NCBI GenBank assembly: GCA_964654415.1
Contig: CAZZIP010000001.1
Location: 1 to 64,000 of the forward strand
Reading direction: 5' to 3'
DNA from: Methylohalobius sp964654415
GTDB lineage: Bacteria > Pseudomonadota > Gammaproteobacteria > Methylococcales > Methylothermaceae
DNA: 64,000 bases
Below, piece after piece: positions 46,422 to 54,904 of this stretch. Both the position numbers and the translations under genes were made by a program. The notes below the pieces were generated by a model, which made no database searches, was not told the origin of the DNA, and was given only the letters and a program-made list of their open reading frames with translations. The stretch's first letter is position 1. Every line of letters begins with the position of its first letter.

Positions 46422-46427
46422 TATAAT
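46422..46427 (+). promoter_or_regulatory. Probable -10 box of fabA
   Basis: A perfect TATAAT lies 26 nt before the fabA ATG in the AT-rich gap to the divergent nhaD. No good -35 hexamer is at the usual spacing, which would fit an activator-dependent promoter; this is inference. Confidence 0.5.
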
Positions 46428-46452
46428 AATTGATTTATTTCGCTTAATTGGC

Positions 46453-46974
46453 ATGAGCTTTAAGAAAAAGAATAGTTACACCTATGAGGAGTTGCTCGAA
46501 TGCGCGCACGGGAGGCTGTTTGGTCCCGGTAATGCGCGACTGCCGTTGCCGCCAATGTTGATGTTTGATCGGGTTACCCACATCAGCGAGCATGGGGGGC
46601 GTTACGGTAGAGGGGAAATCATCGCCGAACTGGACATCAAACCGGATCTGTGGTTTTTTCGCTGCCATTTCGAAGAAGACCCGGTCATGCCCGGCTGCCT
46701 TGGGTTGGACGCCATGTGGCAGTTGGTGGGTTTTTTCTTAGGCTGGATGGAGGCGCCGGGACGCGGCCGGGCATTGGGATGTGGCGAAGTCAAGTTCCGT
46801 GGCCAGGTTTTACCCAGCCACAAACAGGTGATCTACCGGATTGATTTGAAGCGGGTGATGCTACGTAAGCTGGCGATGGGCATCGCCGATGCTACGTTGG
46901 AGTGCGACGGCAAGACGATTTACGAAGCCAGCGACTTGCGCGTGGGTTTATTCACCTCGACGGAGGCCTTTTAG
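46453..46974 (+). CDS. fabA: 3-hydroxydecanoyl-ACP dehydratase/isomerase
   Basis: Introduces the cis double bond in anaerobic unsaturated fatty acid synthesis. The 173 residues carry the hot-dog fold catalytic pair His72 (CHFEEDPVMPGCLGLD) and Asp86 (LDAMWQL), and the RALGCGEVKFRGQ segment. Length matches FabA and not FabZ. fabB follows 7 nt downstream, the standard pair. Confidence 0.98.
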   Translation: MSFKKKNSYTYEELLECAHGRLFGPGNARLPLPPMLMFDRVTHISEHGGRYGRGEIIAELDIKPDLWFFRCHFEEDPVMPGCLGLDAMWQLVGFFLGWMEAPGRGRALGCGEVKFRGQVLPSHKQVIYRIDLKRVMLRKLAMGIADATLECDGKTIYEASDLRVGLFTSTEAF

Positions 46975-46981
46975 GAGAACG

Positions 46982-48199
46982 ATGAATATGAGGCGGGTGG
47001 TGATTACCGGTATTGGGATCGTTTCTAGTATAGGTAACAACAGCCATGAGGTGCTTACTTCGCTGCGTACCGGTAAGAGCGGCATTGAGCATTCCAAAGA
47101 GTATCGGGAGCTGGGGCTGCGCAGTCAAGTCTACGGGCCGATCCGGCTCGACCCAAGCGAACTGATCGATCGCAAGATTTATCGCTTCATGGGGGAAGGG
47201 GCTGCCTACAACTACCTCGCCATGCAACAAGCCATCGCCGATGCTGGGCTGAGCGAGGCCGAAGTTTCCAACGAACGCGTCGGAATCGTGATGGGTTCGG
47301 GTGGACCGTCCACCAGGGACATTGTCGAAGCCGCTGACATCCTACGCCAGCGTGGGATCAAGAAAGTCGGCCCGTACCGAGTGCCTAGGGTAATGTCTAG
47401 CACTCATTCGGCTTGCTTGGCGACGCCCTTCAAGATTAAAGGGGTTAACTACTCTATCAGTTCAGCGTGTTCCACCAGCGCCCACTGCATCGGCCACGGA
47501 GTCGAATTGATCCAGATGGGAAAGCAAGACCGGGTCTTTGCCGGTGGCGGCGAGATGGTAGACTGGACTTTGACCTTAACCTTCGATGCGATGGGGGCTT
47601 TGTCGAGTAAGTACAACGACCGCCCGCAGGTTGCTTCGCGCGCCTACGATGCCGATCGCGACGGCTTTGTGATCTCCGGCGGTGCCGGTGTGGTGGTGCT
47701 GGAAGATTTGGAGGTAGCGCTGGCGCGCAAAGCAAAAATTTACGCTGAGGTGGTCGGCTATGGCGCCACTTCCGACGGCTACGACATGGTCCAACCCTCC
47801 GGCGAAGGGGCAGTGCGCTGCATGCGCCAGGCGCTGGCGACGGTGGATAGCAAGATCGACTACATCAACGCCCACGGTACCTCCACCCCCATTGGCGACA
47901 TTAAGGAGTTGGAAGCGATACGAGAGGTATTCGGCGACGACATCCCACCAATCAGCTCGACTAAGTCTTTGACCGGTCACGCTTTGGGTGGTGCGGGGGT
48001 GATGGAGGTAATTTACTGCCTGTTGATGATGGAGCACAACTTTATCGCTGCCTCGGCCAACATCGAGCGTCTGGACCCAGAAGCCAAAGATTTTCCCATC
48101 GTCCGCGAGCGGATCGACGACGTTACGCTCAACACCGTCATGTCCAACAGCTTCGGCTTCGGCGGCACCAACGCGACCTTGGTATTAAGGCGCTACTGA
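46982..48199 (+). CDS. fabB: 3-oxoacyl-ACP synthase I
   Basis: Condensing enzyme that elongates the unsaturated intermediate from FabA. The ATG at 46982 (AGGAGAA upstream) gives MNMRRVVITGIGIVSSIG and 405 residues. The catalytic triad falls exactly at Cys163 (SSACSTSAHC), His298 (NAHGTST) and His333 (TGHALGG), the E. coli FabB numbering. The frame also runs upstream into fabA, which is not used. Confidence 0.98.
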   Translation: MNMRRVVITGIGIVSSIGNNSHEVLTSLRTGKSGIEHSKEYRELGLRSQVYGPIRLDPSELIDRKIYRFMGEGAAYNYLAMQQAIADAGLSEAEVSNERVGIVMGSGGPSTRDIVEAADILRQRGIKKVGPYRVPRVMSSTHSACLATPFKIKGVNYSISSACSTSAHCIGHGVELIQMGKQDRVFAGGGEMVDWTLTLTFDAMGALSSKYNDRPQVASRAYDADRDGFVISGGAGVVVLEDLEVALARKAKIYAEVVGYGATSDGYDMVQPSGEGAVRCMRQALATVDSKIDYINAHGTSTPIGDIKELEAIREVFGDDIPPISSTKSLTGHALGGAGVMEVIYCLLMMEHNFIAASANIERLDPEAKDFPIVRERIDDVTLNTVMSNSFGFGGTNATLVLRRY

Positions 48200-48204
48200 C
48201 TGGA

Positions 48205-49050
48205 ATGAGCCAACCCAAGCCGCAGCAAGCCAAGCACGAGCGCTACGAGCAGAATAAGCTCAAAAAACGCCTGCGCCGCCAGATCGGGCAGGCGATCGCC
48301 GACTACAACATGATCCAGGAAGGCGATCGGATCATGGTGTGCGTCTCCGGCGGCAAAGATTCTCTTACCCTCTTAGACTTTTTGCTGCACTTTCAGTGCA
48401 CGGCGCCGGTTCGTTTCGAAGTCGTAGCAGTCAACCTAGATCAAAAACAACCTGGCTTTCCCCAAGAGCTTCTGCCGCGCCATTTCGAACAGATTGGAGT
48501 GCCGTACCACATCCTCGAGCGGGATACCTACCGCGTGGTCAAGGAGATCATTCCCGAGGGCGAGACTACCTGCGGCCTGTGTTCCAGACTGCGGCGCGGG
48601 ATTCTCTATGGCTTTGCCGCAGAGTGCGGCTTTACCAAAATCGCCTTGGGGCATCATCTGGACGACATCGTCGAAACCTTCTTCTTGAACCTGTTCTACG
48701 GCGGGCGCCTCAAAGCGATGCCGCCTAAACTCCTAAGCGACGACAGACGCCACATCGTCATCCGCCCGCTTGCCTACTGCCGCGAGGAGGACATCGCTGA
48801 GTATGCCAAGCAGATGGCTTTTCCAGTGATCCCGTGCAACTTATGCGGCTCGCAGGAGAATTTACAACGCCAGGCGATCAAGGCGATGCTTAAATCCTGG
48901 GAAACCCGCCATCCGGGCCGGGTGGAGACCATCTTCCGCGCGCTTTGCAACGTTGCGCCATCGCAGCTCGCCGACCGCCGTCTGTTTGACTTTGCCGGCC
49001 TAGAAGAGCTCAGGCTAAGAGCTTTTAGCGCCGAAGGTCAAAAGGCCTAA
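48205..49050 (+). CDS. ttcA: tRNA 2-thiocytidine synthetase
   Basis: Iron-sulfur enzyme that thiolates C32 of some tRNAs. The 281 residues have the PP-loop SGGKDS (48-53) and two Cys-x2-Cys pairs, CGLC (about 123) and CNLC (about 211), that bind the cluster, plus GHHLDDIVETFFLNLF. It starts 5 nt after fabB and may be read with it. Confidence 0.97.
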   Translation: MSQPKPQQAKHERYEQNKLKKRLRRQIGQAIADYNMIQEGDRIMVCVSGGKDSLTLLDFLLHFQCTAPVRFEVVAVNLDQKQPGFPQELLPRHFEQIGVPYHILERDTYRVVKEIIPEGETTCGLCSRLRRGILYGFAAECGFTKIALGHHLDDIVETFFLNLFYGGRLKAMPPKLLSDDRRHIVIRPLAYCREEDIAEYAKQMAFPVIPCNLCGSQENLQRQAIKAMLKSWETRHPGRVETIFRALCNVAPSQLADRRLFDFAGLEELRLRAFSAEGQKA

Positions 49051-49060
49051 TGCGGCACCG

Positions 49061-49082
49061 CGCCTCGATTAGGTTCGAGGCG
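49061..49082 (+). terminator. Hairpin after ttcA, possible terminator
   Basis: CGCCTCGA (49061-49068) and TCGAGGCG (49075-49082) form a perfect 8-bp stem with a 6-nt loop, 11 nt after the ttcA stop. No T-run follows, so it may be an mRNA-stabilising end or a Rho-assisted terminator. Confidence 0.4.
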
Positions 49083-49207
49083 AGCGCACTGGCTGATTGT
49101 TAAGCGTTGACCAGCTTTGGGCTATTTTGCGCAGCGGCAAGCCGCCCTATTTGCGTTGTTTCTACTAAACTTTAGGCGGTTGGGGTTGAAAACAAATAAA
49201 GCTTTGC

Positions 49208-50068
49208 ATGAATGTACTAATAGGAATCATCCTCGTTCTGGCCAGCGTAGTTGGTGGGTTTGTACTCAACCACGGTAAGCTTGCCGCGTTATGGCAGCCG
49301 TATGAGCTCTTGATCATCGGCGGTGCCGCGTTTGGGGCTTTCATTTGTGCTAATCCTTTAAATATCTCTTTGGCGGTGTTCAAAAGCTTGCCGCGCTTGT
49401 TGACGGGTTCCAAATTTAAGAAACCGTTCTATTTGGATTTATTGGCGCTGATCTTTGAGCTGCAGAACAAAGCCCGCAAAGACGGATTGCTGGCGTTGGA
49501 GATCGATGTCGAGGATCCCTACAAAAGCCCGGTATTTGGCAAGTACCCAAAGGTTTTGTCCGAACCCCACATCGTCGATTTTATCGCCGACTATCTGCGC
49601 CTTATGATAGGCGGCACCATGGATACCAATGGGATCGAGAATCTTATGGATGTGGAGCTGGAAACCCATCATGGAGAATCCAATTTACCTGGCGCTGCGC
49701 TGACAAAGGTTGCAGACGCCTTGCCTGGCTTTGGCATCGTGGCGGCCGTGATGGGGGTGGTCATCACTATGGCTTCTCTCAATGGCCCACCGGCCGAAAT
49801 CGGCGCTCATGTAGCGGCGGCTTTGGTCGGGACGTTTTTAGGAATCCTGCTGGCTTATGGCGTGGTGGGGCCTCTGGCGACTTTGCTTGAACACTTGGCG
49901 CGTGAGGAGGCGCAAGTGTTTGTGTGTTTGAAAACCTGTCTGCTTGCCTCGCTGCAAGGTCATGCGCCAGCCATCGTCGTTGAGTTTGGGCGCAAGGCGA
50001 TCTGTTTTTCTGAGCGCCCGGGCTTCCAAGAGCTGGAAGATTACGTCAAAAGTCGCAGTAAAGGATAG
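49208..50068 (+). CDS. motA: Flagellar motor stator protein MotA
   Basis: Inner-membrane stator subunit that couples ion flow to flagellar rotation. The 286 residues start with TM helices (MNVLIGIILVLASVVGGFV) and LWQPYELLIIGGAAFGAF, typical of E. coli-type MotA and not the shorter PomA. The cytoplasmic loop with charged residues and GFGIVAAVMGVVITM (TM3) and LGILLAYGVVGPLA (TM4) follow. No other flagellar gene is in the window. Confidence 0.95.
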   Translation: MNVLIGIILVLASVVGGFVLNHGKLAALWQPYELLIIGGAAFGAFICANPLNISLAVFKSLPRLLTGSKFKKPFYLDLLALIFELQNKARKDGLLALEIDVEDPYKSPVFGKYPKVLSEPHIVDFIADYLRLMIGGTMDTNGIENLMDVELETHHGESNLPGAALTKVADALPGFGIVAAVMGVVITMASLNGPPAEIGAHVAAALVGTFLGILLAYGVVGPLATLLEHLAREEAQVFVCLKTCLLASLQGHAPAIVVEFGRKAICFSERPGFQELEDYVKSRSKG

Positions 50069-50071
50069 GTT

Positions 50072-50935
50072 ATGGCCGACGAAAACCGGCCCGTTATCAT
50101 CAAACGGATAAAAAAAGCCCATCACGCTCACCATGGGGGGTCTTGGAAGGTCGCACTGGCCGATATGATGACGGCCATGATGGCGTTTTTCTTGGTCATG
50201 TGGCTGATCGGCTCCACCACCCGCGAGCAGAAAGCAGCGATCGCCGATTATTTCCGACCTATCCAGGGACCAGGCGGCGGCAGCAGCGGCGTGATCGATT
50301 TAGGCGGCGCTAAGGAGATTCCCTTCGAGAAAGGGGGAATGTCGCAAGAATACTCCAATGCGCCATCCCTGGATCCCGCGGAGGCCGAAAAGATTGCCCA
50401 AGAGCAAGAGCTAAGGCAACTGGAATCGCTGATGGATAAGCTCAAGCAGGCGATCGAGGCCAGCCAGGCGCTGGCGCCTTTTAAAGACCACCTGCTTTTA
50501 GATATCACCGACGAAGGGCTTAGGATCCAAATTGTGGACCGCGAAAACCGCGCCATGTTCGCCAAAGGCAGCGCCGTGCTCGAGCCTTATGCCAAAGCCA
50601 TATTACGGGAAATCGTCAAGGTGATTGCCACCGTGCCCAACAAAATCAGCCTTTCCGGCCACACCGACCGAACCCCTTATTCCGGGGGGTTGCAAGGCTA
50701 TAGCAACTGGGAGTTGTCTGCGGATCGGGCCAACGCCGCTCGGCGTGAGCTGGTCGCGGGCGGATTGGCAGAGGACAAGCTGATGCGCGTGGTTGGATTG
50801 GCGGATACGGTGCTGTTTGACAAGGAAAACCCGTACAATCCCATCAATCGTAGAATCAGCATCGTGGTTTTGAATAAAACCGCAGAAGATGCCCTGCGCC
50901 ACGAGGGGGATGAGGTGGTAAAGAAGTTTCCATAA
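50072..50935 (+). CDS. motB: Flagellar motor protein MotB
   Basis: Stator partner of MotA, 287 residues. A short basic N-terminus is followed by one TM helix with the ion-binding Asp31 (LADMMTAMMAFFLVMWL), a plug/linker (about 55-130) and the OmpA-like peptidoglycan-binding domain with LSGHTDRTPYSGG and NWELSADRANAARRELV. The ATG is 3 nt after motA. The form looks proton-type; the residues do not settle the ion. Confidence 0.95.
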   Translation: MADENRPVIIKRIKKAHHAHHGGSWKVALADMMTAMMAFFLVMWLIGSTTREQKAAIADYFRPIQGPGGGSSGVIDLGGAKEIPFEKGGMSQEYSNAPSLDPAEAEKIAQEQELRQLESLMDKLKQAIEASQALAPFKDHLLLDITDEGLRIQIVDRENRAMFAKGSAVLEPYAKAILREIVKVIATVPNKISLSGHTDRTPYSGGLQGYSNWELSADRANAARRELVAGGLAEDKLMRVVGLADTVLFDKENPYNPINRRISIVVLNKTAEDALRHEGDEVVKKFP

Positions 50936-51655
50936 ATGATAGTCACCTTTACCGACTTCGGCAGCCATGGCCCCTACCTTGGCCAGGTGATCGCAGCGCT
51001 CAAGCAAAAAGCGCCTGGGGTGGAAGTCATCGATCTGATCAACAACGCCCCTACTGCTGACCCGGTCCGCAGCGCTTACCTACTAGCAGCGCTGGCGCAC
51101 TGGTGGCCGCAAGGAACAGTGTTTTTATGCGTAGTCGATCCAGGGGTAGGAACTTCGCGCCTTCCAGTCGCCCTGAACGCCGCTGGCAAATGGTTTGTGG
51201 GGCCGGACAATGGCCTATTCAACACCGTGGCGGTACAAAGCAAGCAGTGCCAGTGGTACCGCATCGTCTGGCAGCCTAAAGAACTGTCTTTTAGCTTCCA
51301 CGGCCGCGATCTGTTCGCCCCGGTAGCGGCTATGTTGGCCATCGGCAGGCGCGAGGGGATCCTAGATCCCTGGGAGGGTCCGGACTTATCCGCTTGGCCG
51401 GCAGAGCTTGCCGAGGTCATCTATCTGGATGCCTACGGCAATGCGATCACTGGCTTACGATTTCGCCCGGAGCTGAGCGAAAATAAGCTAAGGTGTGGCC
51501 GCCTGCTTTTGCCGTACGCCAGGACCTTCGGCGAAGTGGCCCAAGGAACAGCGTTTTGGTACGGAAACTCGATGGAGTTGGTCGAAATCGCCGTCAACCT
51601 GGGTAGTGCGGCTGACTTGGGATTGAAGATCGGCCAGCGGGTAGATTGGGCATAG
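50936..51655 (+). CDS. S-adenosylmethionine hydrolase/chlorinase-like protein (DUF62)
   Basis: Member of the SAM hydroxide adenosyltransferase family, which splits SAM with water into adenosine and methionine; fluorinases and chlorinases are rare relatives. The 239 residues begin MIVTFTDFGSHGPYLGQV, with VVDPGVGTSRLPVAL and WFVGPDNGLF, all typical. The Asp-Arg-His water-activating triad of the hydrolases is probable from DFG and GRDLFAPVA. The ATG follows the motB stop directly. A halogenase is unlikely. Confidence 0.9.
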   Translation: MIVTFTDFGSHGPYLGQVIAALKQKAPGVEVIDLINNAPTADPVRSAYLLAALAHWWPQGTVFLCVVDPGVGTSRLPVALNAAGKWFVGPDNGLFNTVAVQSKQCQWYRIVWQPKELSFSFHGRDLFAPVAAMLAIGRREGILDPWEGPDLSAWPAELAEVIYLDAYGNAITGLRFRPELSENKLRCGRLLLPYARTFGEVAQGTAFWYGNSMELVEIAVNLGSAADLGLKIGQRVDWA

Positions 51656-51680
51656 GGGCGCGGTGCGCCGTTCTCCTACC

Positions 51681-54197
51681 CTACAGCGGGCGCCGTTTGG
51701 TAAAGGCGCGCACGCTAAAAGCTACCGCATAAGCCAAAAGGGTAAAAGAAAGTGGGGCGATTAGGATATTGAACAGCTTCAGACGATTGCCCAAAGCCTC
51801 CACTTCCCGGTTGAACTGATAGGTAAGCTGCCTAAGCTGCGCGCGCAGGCGCAGGCGTTCCTGCAAGACGGCCGGGTCTTTGGTATCTTGCAGCTTGCGC
51901 TCGGTGGCCGAAAGCTGCCTATACAACTCCTCCAACTTGCTTTGGAAGCTTTGCTCGGCCTGGCGGCGCAGCGCTTCCACCCGAGCTAACGGACGCAGAT
52001 ACTGACCGCGGCTGCGTAGGCCGATAAGATCGGGATGGCCGGTGAGATGATCGATGGCGCTCAGTAAAAACGCGCCGTTGTCGCTGATGGGGACGACCGC
52101 GCGTTCTCCGTCCGAGCCGGTTTCGATCTTGGCCCACAGGCGGTTGGCGAGAAGGTCGCTGTCGCCGACTACGATCAACCTGGCTGAGGTTTGGGCTTGG
52201 CGAAGGTGGGGGAAGGTAGGCTCGACCCCAGGCGGTGGGCCGTCGGGAAAGGCCGACGGCAGCTTGCCTTCGATTTCGGCGGCCAGCGTAAAACGTCGGC
52301 CCTGGGGTTTGAACGCCTCGTACAGAATGGCCGGATCGAACAGGTAATCCAAGGCTGCAGTTGGCATTTCCATGGCCTGTTCTGAGGAGAATACGAGCGG
52401 CAAAAAAGAAATTTCCTTGCTCAAAGCGCGGATCGCTGCAGCCGAAGAAAATACTAACCGATCTAAGCTTGCCAGGGTCGCGTGTTCGCTTAAAGCCGCT
52501 CGGTTCAGGCTCAAAAGCCCAAGGTGGTGGGACGGCGGTCGCCCCTGGGCGACGGTAACGGGGGTAGCGTAAGCGGCATCGGCTACAAATCGGTCTGGGC
52601 TTTGTTCAAACCCCCAGGCACGGAACAGGTGGTTTAAGTCCGATTGTTTACTGCGATCGGGAGCGACAAAGCGCGGCGGACCGTCCAGTTCCGCGTAAGG
52701 GTCGACGAAGATCAAGGCTGGTTTGCCGTGCAGCACGAACTGGTCTACGGCGTACAGGCTCGCCTCAGAAAGCGCTTTGGGATGGATCAATAGCAAAAGG
52801 TCTGCATTGTCTGGGATGGCACGAAAGTTCTTGTCTAGCCAAGCGACGGTATAGAAGCTGGCGATCTGTTCGATCGCTGCCCAAGGCTCCTGGGGTGCCT
52901 GATTCCAGGGATTAATCCCGCCGTGCGGCAAAAGGTCCGGTTCGACATATAGAGCGATGTGCGGTGGACGGTCGCGGCTCAACTGAGCAATGAGCGCGCT
53001 CAAGTCGTATTCCAGATAGCGCTCGCGCGCTTGGTTGAAGAACGGAACGATGGCTTTCTTGCCCGAGCGGGTTACAGCCGCTAAACCAAAGTAAACTTCC
53101 GGGGTGCCAGGGGCGAGGCGGATGCCTTTGAGTCCGCGTTCTGCGGCTCGATCTTCGGCTTCGGAGAAAGGTTCCACCGCGATGCGGACCAAGTGCACCT
53201 TCGAGGAAGCGCGTTCGTATTCTTTAAGGAGGTCTAAGACCCTTCGCGCATAGGCGCGGACAGCAGGCAGATCGCGGCTTGGGCGCTCGGAGAAGTAAAA
53301 CTCAAAAGTGATCGGCTCGTTAAGGGCGCCGAGCAGGTGGCGGGTGCCAGGAGATAAGGTATAGAGCTTGCCCTCGGTCAGATCGAGGCGAACGCTCGGC
53401 AGCCAGGCGCTCGCCAAGGAACCCGCCAAGCTGAGCAGAGCGGCTACAAGCAGCCACGAGTGTTGCTTAAGTTGCGTGCGGCCGATGAGATAGGCGCACG
53501 CCAGCAGCCAAGCTGCGATCGTCAGGGTAAAAAACGCCAAGTCGCGCAGCTCTACTGTTCCCTTGGCCAGGGCATGGAAATGAACGGGGAAGCTCAAAGC
53601 GGCCACTTGGTCGATGAGCGTTGCCGGCGCCCAGGGAAGAAATATCTCTAAAATCGCGGGCGTGCCAGCGGCGGTCAAACCGAACCCAACAGCGGCGGTA
53701 GCGATGAAGGCGATGGTCTGGCTGGAAGTAGTCGCCGAGATAGCCTCGCCTAGGGCAAGGTAACTGCCGGCCATCAACCAACTGCCGAGGTAGGCCGCTA
53801 GGATGACGCCATTGTCTGGATCGCCTAACCAGTTGACCGTCACCCACAAAGGAAAAGTGAATGCCAGCGCCAGACCGACAAACAGCCAGGCCGCCAGGAA
53901 TTTGCCTAAGATCGCTTGGCCTAAGCTTACCGGCAAAGTGAGCAAAAGCTCCTGGGTTCCCAGGCGGCGCTCCTCTGCCCAAAGGCGCATGGCCACAGCC
54001 GGGATCAGGAACAGATACAGCCAAGGGTGGTAGTCGAAGAACGGGGCAAGGTCTGCCTGGCCGCGCTCGTAAAACCCGCCGACGAAGAAGGTAAAAATCC
54101 CGGCTAGGACTTGGAACACGAACAAGAACAAATACGCCAAGGGGGTGGCGAAGTAGGCAGCTAATTCGCGTCGGCAGAGAATCCAGACGATTCGCAT
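51681..54197 (-). CDS. Fused ABC-2 permease and GldG-type auxiliary domain
   Basis: A single 838-residue protein that joins what are two genes (gldF, gldG) in gliding Bacteroidetes. Residues 1-245 form an ABC-2 permease with about six TM helices (VWILCRRELAAYFATPLAYLF; AMRLWAEERRLGTQELLLTLP). A TM near 255 leads to a large outer domain of the ABC_transp_aux type (about 280-730; RIAVEPFSEAEDRAAERG), a coiled coil (about 740-800) and a final TM helix (about 808-830). It overlaps the ATPase gene by 1 nt. Gliding is not implied; the family is widespread and its substrate unknown. Confidence 0.88.
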   Translation of the reverse strand: MRIVWILCRRELAAYFATPLAYLFLFVFQVLAGIFTFFVGGFYERGQADLAPFFDYHPWLYLFLIPAVAMRLWAEERRLGTQELLLTLPVSLGQAILGKFLAAWLFVGLALAFTFPLWVTVNWLGDPDNGVILAAYLGSWLMAGSYLALGEAISATTSSQTIAFIATAAVGFGLTAAGTPAILEIFLPWAPATLIDQVAALSFPVHFHALAKGTVELRDLAFFTLTIAAWLLACAYLIGRTQLKQHSWLLVAALLSLAGSLASAWLPSVRLDLTEGKLYTLSPGTRHLLGALNEPITFEFYFSERPSRDLPAVRAYARRVLDLLKEYERASSKVHLVRIAVEPFSEAEDRAAERGLKGIRLAPGTPEVYFGLAAVTRSGKKAIVPFFNQARERYLEYDLSALIAQLSRDRPPHIALYVEPDLLPHGGINPWNQAPQEPWAAIEQIASFYTVAWLDKNFRAIPDNADLLLLIHPKALSEASLYAVDQFVLHGKPALIFVDPYAELDGPPRFVAPDRSKQSDLNHLFRAWGFEQSPDRFVADAAYATPVTVAQGRPPSHHLGLLSLNRAALSEHATLASLDRLVFSSAAAIRALSKEISFLPLVFSSEQAMEMPTAALDYLFDPAILYEAFKPQGRRFTLAAEIEGKLPSAFPDGPPPGVEPTFPHLRQAQTSARLIVVGDSDLLANRLWAKIETGSDGERAVVPISDNGAFLLSAIDHLTGHPDLIGLRSRGQYLRPLARVEALRRQAEQSFQSKLEELYRQLSATERKLQDTKDPAVLQERLRLRAQLRQLTYQFNREVEALGNRLKLFNILIAPLSFTLLAYAVAFSVRAFTKRRPL

Positions 54198-54904
54198 CAG
54201 GCGGCGCCTTGCAAGCGGAAAAACAAAGGTTTCAGTCCTCCCGCCGAATCGATTTCGGCCAGGCTGGCTTCTTTAAGGATGCGGCCTTGAGAAAGGATCA
54301 CCACGCGGTCGCAGATCGCCTCGACCTCTTCCAAAAGGTGAGTGGACAGCAAAATCGCACAGGACTTAGCCTGCGCTTTGAGTAGGTTGAGGACCTGGAC
54401 GCGTTGGATCGGGTCTAGTCCATCGGTCGGCTCGTCCAGGATCAGAGCGGGAGGGCGATGGAGGATCGCCTGCGCCAAGCCAACGCGCCGCCTAAAGCCT
54501 TTCGACAGGCGTTCGATGGGAAGGTGAAGCACGCTTCCAAGTCCTAGCTGATCTACCGTCTGGCGGATCGCCAGGCGTTTTTCTTCCCCCCGCAGGCCGC
54601 GGATTTGGGCGATGAAGTCCAGAAACTCGCGCGGCGTCATCTCGCCATACAAGGGGGCGCCTTCTGGAAGATACCCAAACTGGCGTTTGGCTTCAAGCGG
54701 CTTGAGCCAAACGTCGCAGCCAAAGATGCTCACCTGCCCGCCGTCCGGGCGCAGAAAGCCAGTGAGCGTGCGCAAGGTGGTGGTTTTGCCGGCGCCGTTG
54801 GGTCCCAAAAATCCCAAAATCTCACCTTGGCGCACACAGAACGAAATTCCCGCTACGACTTGCACAGCGCCAAAGCGCTTGACCAAGCCTTCGACTTGGA
54901 TCAT
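54197..54904 (-). CDS. ABC transporter ATP-binding protein (GldA-like)
   Basis: ATPase partner of the fused permease. The 235 residues have Walker A GPNGAGKTT (34-42), the Q-loop FGYLPEGAPLY, signature LSKGFRRRVGLAQA in place of LSGGQ, Walker B ALILDEPTDGLDP and the switch His in LLSTHLLEE. The LSKG signature and PEGAPLY are typical of the GldA/NatA branch. It overlaps proS by 4 nt, so the three genes form one unit. Confidence 0.95.
   Translation of the reverse strand: MIQVEGLVKRFGAVQVVAGISFCVRQGEILGFLGPNGAGKTTTLRTLTGFLRPDGGQVSIFGCDVWLKPLEAKRQFGYLPEGAPLYGEMTPREFLDFIAQIRGLRGEEKRLAIRQTVDQLGLGSVLHLPIERLSKGFRRRVGLAQAILHRPPALILDEPTDGLDPIQRVQVLNLLKAQAKSCAILLSTHLLEEVEAICDRVVILSQGRILKEASLAEIDSAGGLKPLFFRLQGAA

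Noticed and set aside
50936..51655. Fluorinase or chlorinase activity for the DUF62 protein
   Set aside because: No secondary-metabolite genes are nearby, and hydrolases of this family are far more common; the sequence fits the hydrolase form.
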